Notes: generated from the sequence alone by a model not told the origin. A stretch of 64,000 nucleotides of DNA from Anticarsia gemmatalis (GCF_050436995.1 NC_134765.1:4429501-4493500); one strand, 5' to 3'; counted from the first letter of the stretch, positions 14,201 through 28,348 are shown. Translations and numbers: made by a program.

Positions 14201-17200
14201 AATTTAATTACTAGATTTGGATACATTATCATTATTATTGACCATGAGTAGCAATGCACTTCATATCATTAAGATATCCTCCATTTATGTTAGTCATATC
14301 CTATGACTGCATTTTTAAGGTTTTTCCAACACTCAAATTATTACTATAGCATCCTTGAATAAAGCTACGACCGACGGATAAAGATTACATCTCATTTTTG
14401 AATAAGTATCGGCTAGCCTATCAGAAGCAATATTGACAGTTGATTATATACATTTGGACTCACTTTATCTATCGGATATGTTTTCCAAAAAATATCCAAA
14501 AGCCTTAGCTCTATTTTTTTTCCTTTTCTAACACATTTTGGCTTACGTCAGTATTTTTAGATAATTTTCTATTAGAACTGTACTACTTAAGGAATGAGTA
14601 CATATTTTTAGAGCAATTATTCACGACTTCTGACTCAGTCCAGTACATGAAGGCAAAAACAGTAGCCACTTAACACTGTTAGATACATTATGTTATGACG
14701 TCACTTTACTGTTTTCGCAGTTTAGTGCATTTGTGTGGGTGTTGTATGATGCATTTCATGACATCATCGTCAGGTGTTATTCTACTTAGATATGATGATG
14801 AGACATTTTGTAACTGTGGTTTTTCATAAAAAGGAGATAATTATCAGGTGATACACTTTGAAAGATAAAATCGGATGAGTATTAGTGCTGATGAAGAAAA
14901 GGTAGACCCAAGAAAGAAGTGATGGTTTGCATAAATATTAATATAATTAATTCAGATCTGTTTAATAGTCGAAGAATACAACATTTTCTGGTGGTCCTGT
15001 GGTTGGCAAATATTCCGAACAAAAAACGTAAACTTATTCACAACCCAATTTATACTAAACCAGCAATATTTTTTTCAGCATACAAGTAATATTTTATACG
15101 TCGCCCGAACAAGCGACCCATTTTGAATATTGCTGAAACATCAGGGCCGTCCATGACCTCTTTAAGCATCAATTTGATACGATTACGCATAAAATTCATA
15201 AAAAAACGGCAGACTGGGATTTTTATTAAATGCTCGTATAATATACAATATTTACCCGAAATATGAGAAAAAAACTAAGCTATGTGAGTAATTGGGTTTA
15301 TTTAGACATGAGTGGATGACTGAAGTCTATGAACCTTTTATGTTTGGAAATGCGTAGGTACTTCTAAGAGATTTTAACGAATTCTTACTTTTGGTTTTTT
15401 AGCATTACACAGAGACTACCATACAATCGCGTTGTGTACCACGACACCACGACAACAATGCAACTGTCAACAGTAATAAATTTTGTAAGAAATCTGGTCA
15501 GCGACTCTAGCGGATTCCGTAGGAACTATTTTTGCAGTACATTCTCAATACTCGATAATACTTACCGTAGAGAATTGCGCTACAGATTACATTAGGCATT
15601 GTAAAGCAAATGCGAAAAAGCCTATCAAAACAAAAGTCTATCTTGCTTGCGTCTGTAGCTGACGACAAGACGCAACGGTTTTTTACATTTGACAGATCAC
15701 GTCGCGTCACATTGCGTCGCGTTCATCACTCACGCAGAACCACGGGTTAGCAACCTTTTCTATCGCAAAAAAGTCCACCGTTTTAAAAAAACATAGTAGA
15801 AGTAGATCAACTAATTAGTGACACTTCTTTAAGCGTAACGAAGGTCAGTAATTAAGACGACTTAAGACTTGTCTTCTTATTAAGGTCGGGTTCTTTGAAA
15901 TATAGTCGTTGTGTTATTGTTTTATGTGTTCCAATTGACGCTTGTAATTTGCTATTTATGATTAGAGGTTAAGAGATTAATGTGACTGTTTGTGGGTTTA
16001 TTTGGGCAAATTTTTGACCTTTTGTCGTTGGACGTATTGTGTTGTTTGTTGCTGGTAAAACTACCGATGTCTTAACGTACGATAGCAGATAGAGAAAGAC
16101 TAATCTTATCGCCGGCTGTACAATTTATTGCTGTTGCATTACTTTGTGCTTAACTCTTTTTCTAATGCCTGTTGAAATTGTAAACAATTAATTCATTTCC
16201 ACGGAATAAGCGGGATGTAATAGTCAAAGGCAGAAAGAACCAGACAAAAAAGCTATAATTTTTTATTCAGTCTAGTTCAGTTGCTATAAATTTGCTTCAT
16301 CAGCAACCCTATCGTTATTACAAACTGAACATCCTTAATCGAAGTAACAATCTTAATTAAATGTATGTATATCACAAATTAATCATTAATACTCTGCATA
16401 CGAAGCTCAAAGTGCTACATTAAGCCTGTTCTGCCGTTCCGCGTCATGCTAATGAACGTCTTTCATAAAGTCCCTGTTTCAGCGCTGCACTGATGAACAG
16501 ATTTAATACTTTACTTACGAGTTACTATGTTTTTGTATGATGTTTTTTTTCATAGATTTCGTACCAATTAAAGCAGAATACCTCTCAAAAGTATGTTTAA
16601 GAGCCATAAACCAAGAAGGCTTAAAAGGAATATTATAAAGACCCGTTATATCGAATAGACTGTACGTCAACTGTTTTAAAAATACTACCTACCAGTGACT
16701 TAATACTTACTACACTACCGAGAGCGATTGATTCCTATATAAAACAAATGATTTAATTTTTTTACGATACAGACAATCTTAAAATTTTAATAACGAAACT
16801 AAAAATGTTGTGTTAGGGTGTAGCATTTCAAGAAAATCATTCTTAGTTTGGAAGACAGGAAACCTAATTCAGAAGCTGCTTACACAAAAAAGAGCTTGAT
16901 TCAATAAAGTATCAAACATTATGTAATTTCTTTGCCAGACTCGTTTAATATCGTTTAAAGTGCTTACATAAATGTCCGAGAGCGTCAACATAATTGGATA
17001 AAGACGGTCCTCGATCGTATATGGGTATGAATGGAGGCGTACAAGCCTGTACGACCAAATCTAAACACCACTGATGTTATCTAAGTAAACAGATGATATA
17101 ATCGAATTTGATGCTAGTTCCTTGTGTTTACCGTTTGGTTTTGTAGGTATAGGTATAATGTATGCTGTAGATATTGTACAGTAGCGAGCCTGGGATTAAA

Positions 17201-18189
17201 ACGGGGTTAGGGAAGTTACTAGGGAGATGCGTCTTCTTTGCAAAAATGATTAATTCAGATGATCCTTCGGATAAATCGTTGTAACGTACGAGACAGCTTT
17301 AAAAATTAACTTTTAATATGTTAATTATTATTTGTTTATTTGAAGACAACTCACGCACTATTATTAACTTACTTATTATTTAATTATCTGGTACTAGGTA
17401 CAAGTTGTAGGTAATTTTAGTTAAGTCTAAATTAATTTTCTTACAGTAATAACCTGAATAAAACCGTTGAAATTACAAACAAATTATATAAAGGCAACTA
17501 AATGTAAGATAACTATATATCCCACATACACAGCCACACATAAAATTTACTTTTTGAGGGAATCATTGCAAAATAGTATAACTACAGAATGACCGACGTC
17601 TTTGCTTTTAAATAATGAAGCAATTTAATTTTGCTTTGAGTTTATACTGAGTCGGTCAGTAGGCACTACAGTTGAGTAACAATCAGCCGACACATTACAT
17701 GTTTATTTGAACCAACACATGCGCATGCCAAGATTAACCTTGGCCGATTCGCTTCAACTCGTTTGTTGTGTGTCACAAGATGTAAAATAATTACCACTTT
17801 TAATTGAATAAAAAATATTCAAATCCACCCCGACTGTGACTTCGGCGCCGATGTTAACAGAATTTTCATTCATATAACTTCAAAATTGTATTGATACAAT
17901 TGCAAACATTTAATTTTTGCAAGCAATTCTATTCCTGTTTCAAGCTAAAGTATGCCATTACTTTTATTATTTTTGTTTACTTTTATTCGTTGTCAAGCAA
18001 TCTTCCCATTGGATAAGTATAGGTATTCCAGAAAATCATGCAAGGCAGTAAAAAAAAATTTCAGGCCTTTAGAGAACAATAAAACCTTAATTCTGTTTGA
18101 TATATTCTAAAACATTATCGAAAAAATATCACTACATCTGTTCCACTATAGAAACTATAACTAATCTAAACCCACTTAAACCCACAAAA

Positions 18190-18360
18190 CAAGCTACCGG
18201 ACGTGATATGTTGCAGTTGCAATAATCACACGACCGGTAGCGACCGCAGCCACGTGCCGGACCGCCACCGGACGCCAGGTGTACCACAACTATTGTACCA
18301 GGCTTACAAGCGGCTGCAACTATGACCGCATGGCACGTGGAGAGAAGCCCAACAAAATGT
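18190..18360. other. GC-rich intronic island with two CACGTG E-boxes
   Basis: This block is much richer in G+C than its surroundings and sits directly upstream of the 5S-like SINE. It contains two perfect CACGTG palindromes (18251-18256 and 18334-18339), the first within GCCACGTGCC. The minus strand is open for roughly 65 codons but has no good start or splice context. A regulatory element or an older repeat is more likely than an exon. Confidence 0.4.
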
Positions 18361-18388
18361 AACTAATTGTAGAGTACACCTGGTGTTT

Positions 18389-18660
18389 TTAAAGCCGCCC
18401 ATAGCTAGTTGCGCTCACCGGTCGGTAAACGATCTTAAGTTAAAGTCTGGGTTAAGCAACGCTTGGCGCGGTTATTCCATAGACGGGTGACCGCATAGTG
18501 GTATTTGAGGTGGGCGTCTCCGTGCTTCGGAGGGCACGTAAAATGTCGGTCCCGGTTGTTGTTAATTTAGATAGCAGTCGTTAAGCCATGTCAAAGGCCT
18601 TCAGGTGACTTGAACAACTTTGAGACTAGGTTGACCACTAAACATACGACAAACAAACAA
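18389..18660 (+). mobile_element. Full-length 5S-rRNA-like SINE with target duplication
   Basis: A 272-bp element is flanked by the identical 11-mer ACCTGGTGTTT at 18378-18388 and 18661-18671. Positions 18451-18498 strongly resemble the internal promoter part of 5S rRNA (gttaagcaacgc, then gcgcggtta, then gacgggtgaccgc, the C-box region). The rest is a conserved body ending in (acaa)n. It therefore resembles a SINE3-type element driven by a 5S-like polymerase III promoter. The perfect target duplication implies a fairly recent insertion. It is not a functional 5S gene, because sequence outside the promoter core is unrelated. Confidence 0.75.
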
Positions 18661-19365
18661 ACCTGGTGTTTAAGCAGTCTATGATATTAAAGTTAACATC
18701 TGGCTTTTTGATACTCGTATAACTGTCGCAGATATATTATTTAAGAGTCGTATTGTTAGAGATCAGATTTCAAGATAAGAAAGAATAGGGTACAAAATTA
18801 CATAAAAAGACAAATTTCAAAAGCAGTATAAAACGAGAGGAAATAAAAGTATAATATCGTAGTTTCTAAACGCTATCGCTACCACCCATTACTTGTACCG
18901 TAAACCAGCATTTTGTACACAGTATGCACTGACCTTAGAAGTACATCTGGGCTCAATTGGATTGTGGAAACGATGCACTTGGCCACAGACAATCAATTTA
19001 TTATGTACTACAGTATACTACTCACGATGTCAGTGCAGACTTTGTGGCGATATCTTCAATTCAGTCTTGATTCTGAAGAGACTATCGAATAATGAGGTCA
19101 GAGATATGAAACTTGTGTTGTTATGAATGAAAGGCTATTCTACTCTTGTTGTAGTATGTTTTGGTCTAAGAATAGATTTTTGAGATAGTTGTATTAGGAC
19201 TGCCCAGAAGTACGGAGATCGAAATAATCTAAGCAATTCATGTAATACACACATAGCACATTATTATATATAGAAAACTTTAGATTCATCTACGCATAGA
19301 CACATGAGTGTATTAATAGTTTCAGTTACGTATAAGATTGACCGGTGACATACTATGTCTGCCTG

Positions 19366-19424
19366 ATGCCTGATAATATGTCAGCATTAAAATGTTCATG
19401 ATAATGCCTGATAATATGTCAGCA
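19366..19424. repeat. 21-bp direct repeat, two copies
   Basis: The sequence ATGCCTGATAATATGTCAGCA occurs at 19366-19386 and again, perfectly, at 19404-19424. The copies are 38 bp apart from start to start. A third partial start (tgcctgatgcc) precedes the first copy. This looks like a local tandem duplication. Confidence 0.8.
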
Positions 19425-21439
19425 GGAAAATTTAATGACTCCATTTACGTGAAAATTTGCATAAATTGGCTGATAGATATTTATAATACCTCGTTAATAT
19501 TTATTTCGATAACATTATTGTTGAATTACTCGTTTCCTGCAGCGGAAATTATAAACATTCTTAATAATAACATTAATTTTCAAAGTAATTCCGATAATAC
19601 GGTTTCGTATCGGATTTGACTGATAACAATAACAATAATATGAAGTAATTATATTACGATAAAATGTATCATTAATCGATGCAATTTTATTGATAAAACT
19701 ATCATATTCTTTATATTATTAAATAAAAGAAAAATAAACAACCAGTACAATAGCACTAGTCATGTATTTGATTAAAAATCGTTTCATTATTATTTGTACA
19801 GTCTTATTTACTTAGACTATAAAAAACCTCCTTTTGGCAAATATTTATGCAGAACTTTTTGCAATGATAAAGTGATTTCTTCATTGACGTCAGGATATAT
19901 AAGTGTATACGATAACACTGCATGTTTTCTTTATATATGCAAGCATTAATTTGCCTTTATTTTTTCACTTCTTTTGTTGTACATAGGCGCCATCCCGTCT
20001 GACACCTTTCTAAACTACTAATATGTCATTTTACGATTTTTTTGTTATAAATAACAGAGAAAACTGAGTCACTATACAGTACACATTACTGATTGGACTA
20101 GTGAAGGTATCACTCGGGTAGAAGCATGTAGTCGTCAACATCATATTCTTTTGACTATTGCCTCTAACATAACATTTACCACTTAATCAAACACAATTGC
20201 AAACAAAATGTACTCTACAACAAGATACATGTGTACTCCACTGTATTTACCCACAAAACCTCACATAATTACAATTCTAATCCACAATAATCTGCGTGAT
20301 CCACATAGAATTACGTTATAATCCATGCGGTGTGTTCGCGTCCTTTGTCACACTTAATTAATATTCCTCTGTACTAATTACCTTTGTGAATCAATCAAGT
20401 TGTGTCAAACGCAGTAGGTATGGGGATGACGGGCGATTTGGGAGATTATTGCAACGATGCTGCCTTTGATGTTTGATAAAACTTTTTGTTGTATTATGAA
20501 GAGTAAAACTGTTTTTAAGTTGCATTGATTTTGTTTTGGTGTAATTCTGTTGTAGCCTGTAGATTGTTAGTATTGAAAGATTAGATTTAATGTAGCAGAA
20601 AAATATATATCCAAGGGTCCTCTAGCGTCTGCTAAATAGCAAACCATCACTAGCAATGCTGTTTGCCTTTATTTACACAATACGTATTACTACTACTACT
20701 ATTTACTCAATAACCAGTGATTGTTTTTGCAGCTGTAGCTAAGGGTTTTTTCTCCATTGTAAGACAATTTCATAATCTTGAATAATTTTGCGAGATTCTT
20801 GAAACATCATCTTTATCAATAGACAATCATTTTTAAATATCTTATAGCCATAAAAAAAAAACATCACAGCTTAATCTACAATACTGACCTACACTTCAAA
20901 CTTCACAGATTTTTGACCAGTCAGAATGAAATCCGTGACAACAATCACGTACATCACATGACGTAGTATATCATTGCTGTTTCTTTATCTAACTAGTTCA
21001 ATCAAAGAGCTTATCATTCGCAAGTCGTCAAACTGGCTGGAAACAACTCATACAAACACGCATACTACTCACTGTATTGTACGAGTGATAAATTAAAAAT
21101 AAAATTTCAAGTGACGCGTTCGAATGGACGATTGTGTTTTGTTTTTTTTGTGGATAGTGTGTGATTTTAGGCATATCGGATTGTTCTTTTGGGATATACT
21201 ATTTTTTTTTAATTGTGCAGTCATCAGTGTTTATATACGTGTCTTGGGATTGTTGGTTGATCGGATAAAATAGGGTAAAGTGCACATAATTGTTTTTTAT
21301 TTCACTAGTACTGAAGTTATTGATAAAATGCAATGATCACTCATTACGTTTAATCATTTTCATTGTGTTACAAAACAAAAGAACATTTTAAATTTGTTTT
21401 ATATTTTTTGGTAGAGAAATTTCTAAAAATATATAAAAA

Positions 21440-21602
21440 ATGGATCCGGATTATGATTTTGTAAAATCAGATGGACTGTTAAAGTGTTTGTGTTGTGTTA
21501 AACCACGTATATACAGAACTGAGAGTAAGATGCAATTACTGAATATAAATGGATCTTTACATGGTTGGAAGGAAACTAAACCAGTAAAAATACGAAGCAC
21601 AG
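21440..21602 (+). CDS. cv-c: Candidate alternative first coding exon of cv-c (half-SAM isoform)
   Basis: An ATG in good context (aaaaATGG) opens a frame of 54 codons starting MDPDYDFVKSDGLLKCLCC. It reaches a strong donor, ACAG|gtaata, leaving one base G. That is the same phase as the SAM exon at 7114, so it can splice to 35633 in frame and yields ...IRST-D-LQFPIDV. The product would replace the first half of SAM with a new N-terminus containing a CLCC cysteine cluster, which might be a lipid-modification or metal site (inference). The codon string and length (163 nt) look exon-like, but I do not recognise the peptide. If no splice occurs, the frame would end 26 codons later. Confidence 0.55.
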
Positions 21603-24201
21603 GTAATATTCAATTACGATTCTTCCTACCTTGGGATAAAACTACTATGTTATTACCGAAAATCTTTCTTTTGTATGGATAGTGTTATAATCTAAGTAAT
21701 GTCAATGTTCCTATTTTCCAGATTGACAACGATAGGAACCAACCTTTAAATAACTAGCGCAGAGACGCTCGGTTTGAATACAACTGACGGCTACCCATTA
21801 AAGGATTTTTGCGTCAAAGGTTGCTAATTTACAATTATCTACTAATAAATTAACAGACAAAAAGGGAGCTAAGAAAATACTTACACGGTTTAAAAAAAAT
21901 ATTTACTAAAACTTAAATCGTTTATAACAACAAAGCAAAACATTCACCCAATTTCTAAAGTACAGTCGCAATCAAAACTCCCGTTACAACGTTATCTAAA
22001 GTACACAATTATTCAATTCTACTTTATTTAGATTCGGTTTCACTCGCCACTTGGACAATGTTATCTATTTCGGCTAAGCCCTAATGATAAAGTACCTTTG
22101 AAATACTGTTGTGATTCTAAATTATGGGCTTAAGGCAATCTTAATAAATAACTCTATTTTGATAATAAGTACCGTACATATGAGATTATTTTAGACCTCA
22201 CACGGACCACAAAACTTTTGAGTAAAGAAATTTCTTCTGACTATATCAATTTAAGACTATTTTTGATATAAAATCTGGTAAAATAATGTCACTAGCTATG
22301 TATTTCAATTTCTTAAAAAGTATCAAAAATTACCATTTAACGCGATACCTAACTCTGTAATTTTTACCGGAAATAATTTAGAAAAACATTAAATAAATAA
22401 CCCGGGAAACGAATCCTCATAATTCAGTATCGAATACACCACTTGCAAGTCAATTTTGAAACTGAAAAATCACAATATTTTGCACGATATTTCTATGATG
22501 AAACATAAACAGCGAACAGCCTATAAGAGGATTAGTGTCCCAAGTAAATCGAGAGAAGGGTTTGGATAAATTTAAAATATTGTTTGTTATTTTATTCAAA
22601 TTGAATCGTGCGACAAAGAAGATGAATTGTGGAGTAAAATCATGGAAATATTAAAAAAAACCTTAAAGTGCCAATTTGTTTACAAGATGAACTAAATCTA
22701 TAATTTACAATTTTTTGTAGGATATTATATTTTTCACTACTCAAACAAATGTCTTTTGGTGGTTTTGTAAGTGATACTAGCAAGTGTATATAGCTACGAA
22801 CATATCAATATAAATATCTATAAAGAATATCAACAATAGGAACATTATCAAATGCATCTCAAACATAAAGTGATTTGAACAATAAATATTATCGCCACGC
22901 GAGCACAAAAAATACGATAACCCAATTTCTTTTACAACTCTTTGCAATCTGAAGTACTTTTGATAAGCTACTGGTACTAAAAATATTCCATAACTTTGTT
23001 TTTTACTCTCTCAGATACTATATTATTGCACAGATTTAACACCCTATTCCATCCCCCTAAAAACTGTCTATGTCATCCCTTGCATTGATTTTTAAACAAT
23101 GAATTCTTAAGCTCTTCTCATAGGTACAAATTATCTCTACATACAATTTCACCAAAATCACTCAAACGATTTACCCGTGAAAGCGTAACAGACAGCTCAC
23201 TTTCGCATACAAGTAATATGACAAGTAACTATAACAAAGACTCAACATGAATGGAAAGGTAGAAAAAGGGCAATAGGAATGAAAGAATGAATGAAAACCG
23301 ACCTGTGGATACAATAGTCGGTTAAAAATAGGTAAAACATGGGGATAGATCCATTTACGAGTTAATCAAATACACGGGCGAGTGCGCACGGAGTTCGTGG
23401 AGCGATTTTAATTTGCGCCTACGGGCAGCCCTGTGATGTACTGTCGGGGTAAAAGGTGTTTCTTTCATAAACAATGTGTTTATTTAAATCTTTGTTATGT
23501 TATTCTGCTTTTGTTATTATATTTCTAACGTTAACGTAAAAAGAGAAGTTTTTATCAATAAGAAATCGTTAATATTCAAATGATTAAACGCTAAAACAAT
23601 TCTTTGGAACTGTTAAACAATTTTATTTTTATTGCTAACTGTAGCATGATTTGCATTCGTTTATAGAACAAAATAGTAAGGTAACGTAAAGTGTCATTTT
23701 GTAAGAAAATCGAAATGTATATTGCGTTCTGCCATATAGAAAGCAATTTTCCAAAGGGGTTTTTGATATATATTTTAAAAGTAATACGCGTGCCAGTTTT
23801 CATCGATAGTATTTGCCAATAGCAAGCAACGAGTAAATATTTGATGCAAAGACTCGACTCCTACATATGAAGGAGTTCAACTCAATTCAATTCAGGAGCT
23901 GAGATATTTTGCTCACTACGACGAAATGCAGTTATTGAAGCGCTTTCACAGCGTATTGGAATTTTATTTTAGATTTGCTTACAGTTTATTTACATTTTCA
24001 GTTCGGTTTTCTTTGAACTTTTGAAGTAAAATTAGTTTTCCTTCCCAGTGGCTCGAAATGTTTTTCCAGTCCAACAAACTTCATGAAAAGATGGCAAAAT
24101 GAATTTTATATTTATGGAGCAGTCAAAGAGAATCAGGAAATAAACTTGTAAAGAAATTAAAATAGATTAATTTATTCGTTATACAAGAATATTCACAATT
24201 T

Positions 24202-24466
24202 ATCTATACTAATATTATAAAGCTGAAGAGTTTGTTTGTTTGATTGTTTGTTTGTTTGTTTGTTTGTTTGTTTGAACGCGCTAATCTCAGGAACTACGGG
24301 TCCGATTTGAAAAATTCTTTCAGTGTTAGATAGCCCATTTATCGAGGAAGGTTATAGGCTATATATCATCACGCTTCGACCAATAGGAGCAGAGTACCAG
24401 TGAAAAATGTTACAAAAAAGGGGAAAATTTATGTGACGCAAGCGAAGTTGCGCGGGTCAGCTAGTA
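24202..24466 (-). repeat. ctagctgaccc...tagtatagat interspersed element, copy B (reverse)
   Basis: This is the same family as the copy at 8037, inverted. It begins atctatactaatattataaagctgaag and ends gcgaagttgcgcgggtcagctagta. It carries the longest TTTG microsatellite of the four copies (about 24232-24274). No coding capacity. Confidence 0.75.
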
Positions 24467-27400
24467 AAATATATTTGAACTAAACTTGACTACAGACTGG
24501 CTATTAACACCATAGAAATTTTGACTTGCTATTGTCACCATACTAATCACAGTGGAAACAATATTTATTTCCACGCAAATTAATTTATTTCCATACGATT
24601 ATTCGTAACACTTCTGTGCCCGAGTGTCCATCTGACGTGGTTCACTAGCGAAAGTGACAGTATTTTCATAGAGCATTTTTTTCCATCAGTTTTTTATAGA
24701 AATGTATTATTGACTTCCGGTTTTGTAAATGGGAAATAAATGGGAAAATCCGCTGATGCCAGTCACGATATCACGCTATGGTGAATGAAGGTGTTTTTAA
24801 TGGAAACCATTAATGCTTGGGGCTTTTGATTATGTTGTTGTGTTTGTGAGAATTATAATGTTTTGTATCGGGGTTTTGCTTGGGTTGTAGTTTTTTAAAG
24901 TTTGAATGTCAGTCATAAAGTAATAGGCAATTGGGTGTATAACAAAAATGTGACATAAATACGTAACTATAAAATATATTTCTGATCTCTTTACGCCAGA
25001 TAAATATTTTTATTGCGAATAAGCCTGCTTTTGCGTATATATTCAATTCTAAAAAGGCATATCTAGCATTAGTCTTAAATGTTGAATAAAGGTCCTCTAT
25101 TGAACTTATAGGTATATTCAATGTAAGAAAAATAGAGCTTTTTCAACATTATATCCAAAACAATATTTTTATCCGATATAATATAACTGTTCTTGTGATA
25201 TACAATACTCAACCTTATTGACAACATGATAGACAACAAACAACTATATTTGCGTAACACAAAATTAAATTTAGCTTCTCAGAACCCCTTGGATAAGGTA
25301 GAAATGGTTCACAAATCTACTTAAGGTTATATACGGTACAGTTTATATTTACATACAACACACCTATACAGGCTTTGCTTAATACCTTTATGAGTATTTT
25401 ATACTTCACGATACGGGACCGACACTGCACCGTAATCGATTGCAGTAACGTGCTTCAGGTTTTGTAATACAAATTGGTCGACGCTAAAAAACTTGAAAAA
25501 GTTTACTTGAAATCTTTTTAACTCGGTGGAGCATTCAGGAATCTGTCTTGTTAAAGCATGCAAGCACCAAGTTTAGTTCCGAACAATTTTGTCTTAGGTT
25601 TTTAGTAATTAATTTGTCAGTAGTATCAGCAAAAAAGCTAAATAACGCGCCTGAGAAATACTTAAAGCTTATTCGTCTCATATACATTTTTTTCTCTTTT
25701 TAGTAAATTCAAGCATACCTAACGTTACCGTGTCGTAATCGTGTCGTGTCAACTAAAAACATCAATACATAAAGCTCGTCACAGTGACCGAGTCCGTTAA
25801 TTGGGTTCGGATAAGTAATTGTGTTGGTGACACGACGGCTATTGACAATACACTGTCCCTACAGATTGTAAGGGATGACAATTTGGAACGTAATTCTGTT
25901 TGGAGAGACGTCACTTCAAATATAATTTGTTTGATTAATTTTCAGGTTAATATTTTATTAGAAAGTTGAATAAAATATGGGGTGTAAATTTTTCAATGTT
26001 TTTTGTATTTTATTGAAGACTCGAATCTCGATAGAGCATCGAACATGTATGTGGACTGTCACTTAAATTAATTCATATTCTTATGAGCTCTATTCTTAGA
26101 AGCTCTCCTGTTAAGCCGGTGTAGCCTTGGATTCCTAAAACAATAAAAACACTAAGTAATGAGTGCTTTTATTCTACGAAGTGACAGCAGCGTAAAGTAA
26201 CGACTACCCTAGTCAAAGAGAGAGTCACTTTCATACAAAATTCTATGTGCAGTCAAACGAGAAAAAAAAATGTTAAAAAGACACGACAGAAATATTTCTC
26301 ATTTTTATGTAAAAAGTACACTTCACGGATGAAATTTTATAATTAACACTTAAAACAAGAACCTTGCTCTTTTCGTCTATTCACCCGTCGTACACTCCGG
26401 GACAGACAACACCACCCAGTGGAAAATTTTAATTAAAAACTTTATAAAACGTCACCAATATTTTCTTACTCTTTTTTCTTTACCTCCAGGAAAATTCTTT
26501 TAAAAATCATAATACAATGTCAACTTGAAACAATTTGGCTTTATTCAAAAGTTGTACGAAGGTATTTTGGTTATGAAAAATTGAATTATCTGTCATGGCG
26601 GGTTTTATCGGCGTTGTATGCTGATATTAAATCTTTGGGCGGTCCTTGAAGATTTTTCATTTTTCTCTTTTGATATTTCGTGGCACTGATTTACATTTAT
26701 TATAGGTTTTTTATGCAGGGCTCGCTTTACTGTGAGAGATTGCTTATTAGCCTGTAATTAAATGTCTAGTATGGAGTACCAACGTTGCAGATTTTTGAGT
26801 TACTGCATTGAAGTAACGTTCAATTTTAAAAGACTGAGACACATTCGACTCTATGAATATCTTTAGTTACTATAATCTGTATTATTACTTCGGTAAAATC
26901 GCAATTTATACCAAGGACCCAAACAATACTTACATTATTAAAACTTAAAATATACACCTGCTATCGTCTAGTTAAACGTAAGAAACAAAATGCTATATAT
27001 GACAACCGTGTGAACTCGCAGAAGATCATCAAAAACGTTAACATTCCTTTCACATAACCATTTAAATGTTAAAAAAAAAACAACAACACGCACTACTCGT
27101 TTTGTTTTAAAGTATGCTAACTGGCGAACAAAGGCGTACACTTCGCATGCCTAACGTCAAACTGTCAGTCACAAAGTTTGTTGTCTATGCTCCTGAATAA
27201 TGCCTCAATGTATTCCGTTTGACTTGCACTTGAATTCCATTACTAAGGATAATGCTAAGTTGTGTTGAAAATGGAAGTGAAATAGTTGGTAAGGAATGTG
27301 CATTTATGGAGGTATGATGTAATTTTAAATACCTACTTAAATAAACAAGTAATCACTGCTAATATAGCACCTAACATATCTCAGATAGGTTGTATATTAT

Positions 27401-28234
27401 TTATTTTATATTATTAGATAGGTTGTTTATTATTATTATGCGAAATATGACCCATCCCCATCTGTAAACTAGGCCACTAACTTGAGCCATTTATTACATA
27501 AAAATATGGATTAAAATGTTACATAATATATATATTTTTTGTGATAGTAGCCACATGTAAAGATTAATATCAAACTGAGAGAACATTACATTACAGAGAT
27601 TCAAACACAAAATTATTCACATAAATGAAATCTTAACTAAACTATTCTGAACATACTACAACATTTATTAAATATCAATTATGAACAAGTTTCACATACT
27701 CCCCAAGTTGCGATAGTTCGTAGTTTGACTAGCCTTGTTGACAAACTTGAAGGATTCAGAACTTCGGGTAGGGAATCTTTGCTTAAATTCTCACGCATAT
27801 AATTATAATCCGGCCTTATTACTTGTAATATAGGCAGATACTTTGTGTACAAACTTGCGACTTGTAAAGGATCTTAGCCGTAATTTAATCCATAACTCTG
27901 CGATAGAACTTTTAAGAAACAAGTATCTAAAAAATTTATAATATTAGATTCTTTGTAGACACATTACCAAGTGACGTCGTTTTTGACAAAGTTTATTTTC
28001 ACACAGCTTCAATATGAGCCCGTCAACGCAAAAAGCTATTAATTATCATAATTAAACCGAAATAACCCTCTCCGGTACATCATACACATGACAATAAAAC
28101 CCAGAATATGGTTCGCGTCACATCAAAAATCAACCTTTTTGAAAAGCAAATTTTCCCTTAAATAAATAACAATATACATGAAAGTAACCCTCCACTGGTT
28201 TAGGCTTTGATTTAGGATAAAAGCGGGGTTGTTC

Positions 28235-28348
28235 GAGCGAGCATTTCACAGTCGGACGAGCGCGCGCTAATTTTAAACACCGCTCGGCGGTAGGGTTGTG
28301 TATACTGTCGTGCAATGTAAATGGTAGAGCTTTATTACGTGTGGGCAG
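28235..28348 (+). promoter_or_regulatory. Candidate initiator and short first exon
   Basis: A CpG-rich patch contains an initiator-like TCACAGTCGG (about 28246-28255), followed by GC-rich leader sequence. An ATG at 28321 lies directly after an in-frame TAA. It opens nine codons (MVELYYVWA) plus one base before a donor GGGCAG|gtgata at 28349. The one-base phase fits exon 35633. The start context is mediocre and there is an upstream ATG-TAA. It could be an alternative promoter giving another SAM-truncated product, or a chance match. Confidence 0.25.

Larger units (their letters stand above)
7186..21439. other. Large cv-c intron, left part
   Basis: Intronic AT-rich DNA with no supported exon. 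It holds an old tRNA-SINE-like remnant near 7.3 kb, one copy of the ctagctgaccc repeat near 8.04 kb, CRE palindromes at 11734, 14696 and 19885, a GC-rich patch at 18190-18360, a full-length 5S-like SINE at 18389-18660 and a 21-bp direct repeat at 19366/19404. Short open frames seen here are no longer than expected by chance in six frames. Confidence 0.7.

Noticed and set aside
25784..25969. 61-codon frame with coding-like composition
   Set aside because: It lacks an ATG start, has no fitting splice sites and shows no family resemblance.
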